Source: Myxococcales bacterium
GTDB taxonomy: Bacteria; Myxococcota_A; UBA9042; PHBI01; JAAZYN01
Length of the DNA: 7,734 bases
Direction: 5' to 3'
NCBI GenBank assembly: GCA_014239625.1
Contig: JAAZYN010000142.1
Span: 1 to 7,734 of the forward strand
Shown: positions 5,385 through 7,734 of the stretch, piece after piece
How the letters are laid out: the number at the start of each line of letters is the position of its first letter
How positions within the stretch are numbered: position 1 is the first letter of the stretch
Notes under the pieces: generated by a model
What the model was told of the DNA's origin: nothing
The model's input: only the letters and a program-made list of their open reading frames with translations
The model's database searches: none
Position numbers and translations under genes: made by a program

Positions 5385-6748
5385 CGGGTGGCCTCCGCCA
5401 AAAACCCCTCCAGCCGCTCACGGATCGCATCGCGGCGAGCCTCTGTAGCCGCTTCTGCTCGTAACACCAGGACCGGCTGCGTGTTCGAGGCACGTATCAG
5501 GCCCCAGCCGTCCTCGAACTCCACCCGAGCGCCATCGATGTCGACCACCTCCTGGACGTCGGGTTCCGCGCGGAAGTGTGTCAAGGCAGCCTGAACCAGG
5601 CCAAACTTGGCCTCTTCGTCGACGTCCAGTCGTATCTCCGGGGTCACGCTGGTCTCGGCAACGCCGCTCAAAAGGCCAGACAGCGGCCCTCTCTGCCGGC
5701 TGACGATCTCCAGCAGGCGCGCGGTGGCGTACACCGCGTCGTCAAAACCGTACCAGTTGTGCGCGTAGAAGATGTGCCCGCTCATCTCTCCCGCCAGCAG
5801 AGCCCCCTCTTTCTTCATGCGCGTCTTGATGATGGAGTGACCTACCTTGGACATGATCGGCCGCCCTCCGGCCGCTGAGATGGCGTCATAGAGGGTCTTG
5901 GAGCACTTCACCTCACCGACGATGGCCGCCCCTGGCTCCTCCGCCAGCAGAGCACGCGCCAGCACGATGAGGAGCTTGTCGCCCCACATCACCTGCCCGC
6001 GCTCGTCGATGACCCCGATCCGGTCCGCGTCGCCGTCGAACGCGACGCCAAAATCCGCGCCCTGAGCGACCACGCGCTCTTTGAGTTCGGCGATGTTGGC
6101 CTCCACCGTCGGATCCGGGTGATGGTTCGGAAAATGCCCATCCATGGGGATGTACAGCCCGGTCGCCGCGACGCCCAAGCGCTCGAGCACTCGCATACAC
6201 ACGGGCCCGCCCGTGCCGTTACCACCATCGACGACGATGCGGAGCTTGCGGTCGCCGAGCGCGATGCGACCGACGACGTCATCGACGTAGGCGTCCTCGA
6301 TGCCGTGATCGACCAGCGCTCCGACCCCGTCTTCGAAGTCGTCGCCCTCGATGAGACCACGCAGGCGCTGAATGTCCTGGCCCCACAGAGAGTGCTTGCC
6401 AGTCATCATCTTGAAGCCGTTGTACTCGGGCGGGTTGTGGCTGCCGGTGATCTGTACCCCGCCGTCGAGGTCCAGGTAGTGCACGGCGAAGTACAACAGG
6501 GGTGATGGGACGACCCCGACGCGCACGACCTCCAAGCCGGTCGACGCGACACCGTTTTCAAACGCCGCGGCGAGGCGCTCGGAGTGAAGTCGACAGTCAC
6601 GACCCAGGGCGACGGTGCTTCCACCTGCGCGGACGATGAAGGTCCCGTATGCCTGCCCGAGGAGTCGCGCGAAGGGCTCCGTGAGGTCCTCATCGACGAT
6701 GCCGCGGACGTCGTACTTGCGAAAGATGTGCGGGTTGACCACGCTCAT
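5381..6748 (-). CDS. manB: Phosphomannomutase/phosphoglucomutase (AlgC-type)
   Basis: A 455-residue member of the alpha-D-phosphohexomutase superfamily, which interconverts mannose-6-P and mannose-1-P (and often glucose-6-P and glucose-1-P). All four active-site loops are visible: the phosphoserine loop TGSHNPPEYNG with Ser103, the metal loop DGDADR (238-243), the sugar-binding loop GEMSGH (320-325) and the phosphate-binding loop RASNTQP (419-425). The GEMSGH form is that of AlgC-like enzymes with dual sugar specificity. The N-terminal FRKYDVRGIVDEDLT (9-23) is also typical. The ATG at 6746-6748 follows GAGGAG by 7 bases and overlaps the guanylyltransferase stop as ATGA, while its own stop overlaps gatC the same way. 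Together with the upstream gene it would supply GDP-mannose for surface polysaccharide or glycolipid. Specificity for mannose over glucose is inferred from that neighbour. Confidence 0.95.
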   Translation of the reverse strand: MSVVNPHIFRKYDVRGIVDEDLTEPFARLLGQAYGTFIVRAGGSTVALGRDCRLHSERLAAAFENGVASTGLEVVRVGVVPSPLLYFAVHYLDLDGGVQITGSHNPPEYNGFKMMTGKHSLWGQDIQRLRGLIEGDDFEDGVGALVDHGIEDAYVDDVVGRIALGDRKLRIVVDGGNGTGGPVCMRVLERLGVAATGLYIPMDGHFPNHHPDPTVEANIAELKERVVAQGADFGVAFDGDADRIGVIDERGQVMWGDKLLIVLARALLAEEPGAAIVGEVKCSKTLYDAISAAGGRPIMSKVGHSIIKTRMKKEGALLAGEMSGHIFYAHNWYGFDDAVYATARLLEIVSRQRGPLSGLLSGVAETSVTPEIRLDVDEEAKFGLVQAALTHFRAEPDVQEVVDIDGARVEFEDGWGLIRASNTQPVLVLRAEAATEARRDAIRERLEGFLAEATR

Positions 6749-7734
6749 AGAAGGTCTCCTCGGCCACCGTCCACGAGAGCGTCGACGATCTCACGCAGGC
6801 GCTGAGCCTCCTCACGCTTGCAGACCAGCGTCGCGTCGCCTGTGTGCACCACCACGAGGTCACGCACGCCCACGGTCGCGACGGTGGCGCCGCCATGGGC
6901 AAACAAAACGTTGCCGCCGCCGTCCAGCTCGAGCACATCCCCACGGGTGAACGACTCGGCGGCCGCGGCCTTGAAGTCGTAGAGGCTGCGCCAGCTTCCG
7001 ACGTCGCTCCAGCCGAACTCCCCCGGAACGACCACCACCTTGTCGGTTCGCTCCATGACGGCGTAGTCGATGCTGATCGACTTGAGCGTAGGGTAGACCC
7101 TGGCCACGGCTGCGTCGGAGTCGTCGCTCTCTAGCGGGGCGATAGCTGCCATGAGCTCCGGCTCGAAGCGGGTCAACTCCTCGACGATCAGCCCACAAGG
7201 CATGAAGAACATGCCGGCGTTCCACACGAAACGCCCGTCAGCCAGGTACTCGGCTGCGGTCGCGAGATCGGGCTTCTCTTTGAACGCGTCGACGGCGTAT
7301 GCCCCGCCCTGCGCCGTGGCTTCCCCACGCTGGATATATCCATATCCGGTCTCAGGACGTGTCGGCGGGATGCCCAGAGTCACGATGTGGCCGGACGCGG
7401 CGACCGCGCACGCGTCGGCGCAGAGCGCTTGGTAGCGAGCGACATCGGCGACGTAGTGATCCGACGGTAACACCATCAGGATCCCTGATGGATCCCGCTG
7501 ACGCACCCACAGCGCGGCCCAGGCGATCGCTGCGGCGGTGTTGCGCCCCGTGGGCTCACACAAGACGTTGGCCTCCGGAACCTCGGGAAGCAGCGCGCGC
7601 ACGCTGTCGCCGAGCACCGAGCCGGTGGAGCCATCAGGACGGGTCAGCGGAATGGTGGTCAGAGCCGGTTGGTTGTCATAGGCCAAGGCGAGATTGACCT
7701 TGAGAGCCAAGCGCTCGCTGATGGCGACTTTCAG
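6745..7734 (-). CDS. manC: Mannose-1-phosphate guanylyltransferase, 5' end outside window; N-terminal side anomalous
   Basis: The frame is open to the right edge (329 residues in view, numbered from the edge). From about residue 45 on it is a clear ManC-type nucleotidyltransferase making GDP-mannose from GTP and mannose-1-P: EPTGRNTAAAIAWAAL (60-75), LPSDHYV (89-95), PETGYGYIQRGE (127-138), FKEKPD (151-156), WNAGMFF (171-177), SIDYAVME (221-228) and FGWSDVGSW (240-248), followed by a beta-helix tail. There is no C-terminal phosphomannose isomerase cupin, so this is the monofunctional form. The first 40 or so residues do not fit. Normal ManC should show PKQ(F/L)L, S(L/M)LQxTxxR and a VVT strand here; instead one reads LKVAISERLALKVNLALAYD and then NQPALTTIPLTRPDGSTG, resembling a beta-barrel hairpin. 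A TTG at 7708-7710 could be read as a start but has no ribosome binding site and would not restore the missing GGxGTRxWP nucleotide-binding motif. The stop overlaps the mutase start as ATGA. Confidence 0.88.
   Translation of the reverse strand: MKVAISERLALKVNLALAYDNQPALTTIPLTRPDGSTGSVLGDSVRALLPEVPEANVLCEPTGRNTAAAIAWAALWVRQRDPSGILMVLPSDHYVADVARYQALCADACAVAASGHIVTLGIPPTRPETGYGYIQRGEATAQGGAYAVDAFKEKPDLATAAEYLADGRFVWNAGMFFMPCGLIVEELTRFEPELMAAIAPLESDDSDAAVARVYPTLKSISIDYAVMERTDKVVVVPGEFGWSDVGSWRSLYDFKAAAAESFTRGDVLELDGGGNVLFAHGGATVATVGVRDLVVVHTGDATLVCKREEAQRLREIVDALVDGGRGDLL
7610..7622. repeat. Short direct repeat near the suspected ManC junction
   Basis: CCGAGC occurs twice, separated by one A, at 7610-7615 and 7617-7622. 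It lies where the sequence changes from non-ManC-like to ManC-like. Such a short repeat is common by chance in GC-rich DNA, so its meaning is uncertain. Confidence 0.3.

Noticed and set aside
5101..5493. N-terminal extension of gatA through gatC
   Set aside because: The frame is open but the extension is Arg/Ala-rich shadow sequence over gatC. The ATG at 5098-5100 gives the family length and an ATGA overlap.
7708..7710. TTG as true start of the guanylyltransferase
   Set aside because: There is no ribosome binding site in the 24 bases visible upstream, the frame stays open to the edge, and the resulting protein would still lack the family's N-terminal nucleotide-binding region.
1..7734. CRISPR arrays, transposons, tRNA or rRNA genes, phage or defence genes
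   Set aside because: I looked for regularly spaced repeats, terminal inverted repeats, transposase motifs and RNA gene landmarks and saw none; nearly all of the window is occupied by housekeeping genes.

Overview
The window is one strand-uniform block: every gene I can support lies on the minus strand, so transcription runs from right to left. The DNA is GC-rich with strong G/C bias at third codon positions. The AlgC-type phosphomannomutase, the ManC-type guanylyltransferase and a segment at the right edge that resembles an outer-membrane beta-barrel protein suggest a GC-rich Gram-negative bacterium, perhaps of the Myxococcota or another former deltaproteobacterial lineage. This placement is inferred from remembered protein families and was not tested by any search.

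In the direction of transcription, the right part (7734 to 2220) is a tight chain of five genes: a mannose-1-phosphate guanylyltransferase (cut by the window edge and odd at its N-terminal side), a phosphomannomutase/phosphoglucomutase, then gatC, gatA and gatB. Each stop overlaps the next start (4, 4, 4 and 8 bases), so translation is probably coupled. The first two genes make GDP-mannose from mannose-6-phosphate. The other three encode the complete GatCAB amidotransferase, which forms Gln-tRNA(Gln) and/or Asn-tRNA(Asn) from the mischarged tRNAs. After a 78-base spacer comes mtnA (methylthioribose-1-phosphate isomerase, methionine salvage).

The left part is the widely conserved rplU-rpmA-obg block (ribosomal proteins L21 and L27, then the ribosome-assembly GTPase Obg, of which only the first 24 codons are inside). 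rplU has a near-consensus promoter (TTGACA, 17 bases, TACCTT) whose -35 box overlaps the mtnA stop codon. A 7-bp inverted repeat fills most of the spacer and overlaps the -10 box, and a short, foldable leader follows. A 314-base stretch between rpmA and obg holds no recognisable gene.

Most of the window is ordinary housekeeping sequence. The main anomaly is at the right edge: about 40 residues in frame with the guanylyltransferase do not match what that family should have there and instead look like a beta-barrel hairpin, which suggests a gene fusion or, more likely, a chimeric join in the assembly. I did not find a new defence, mobile or CRISPR-like system.
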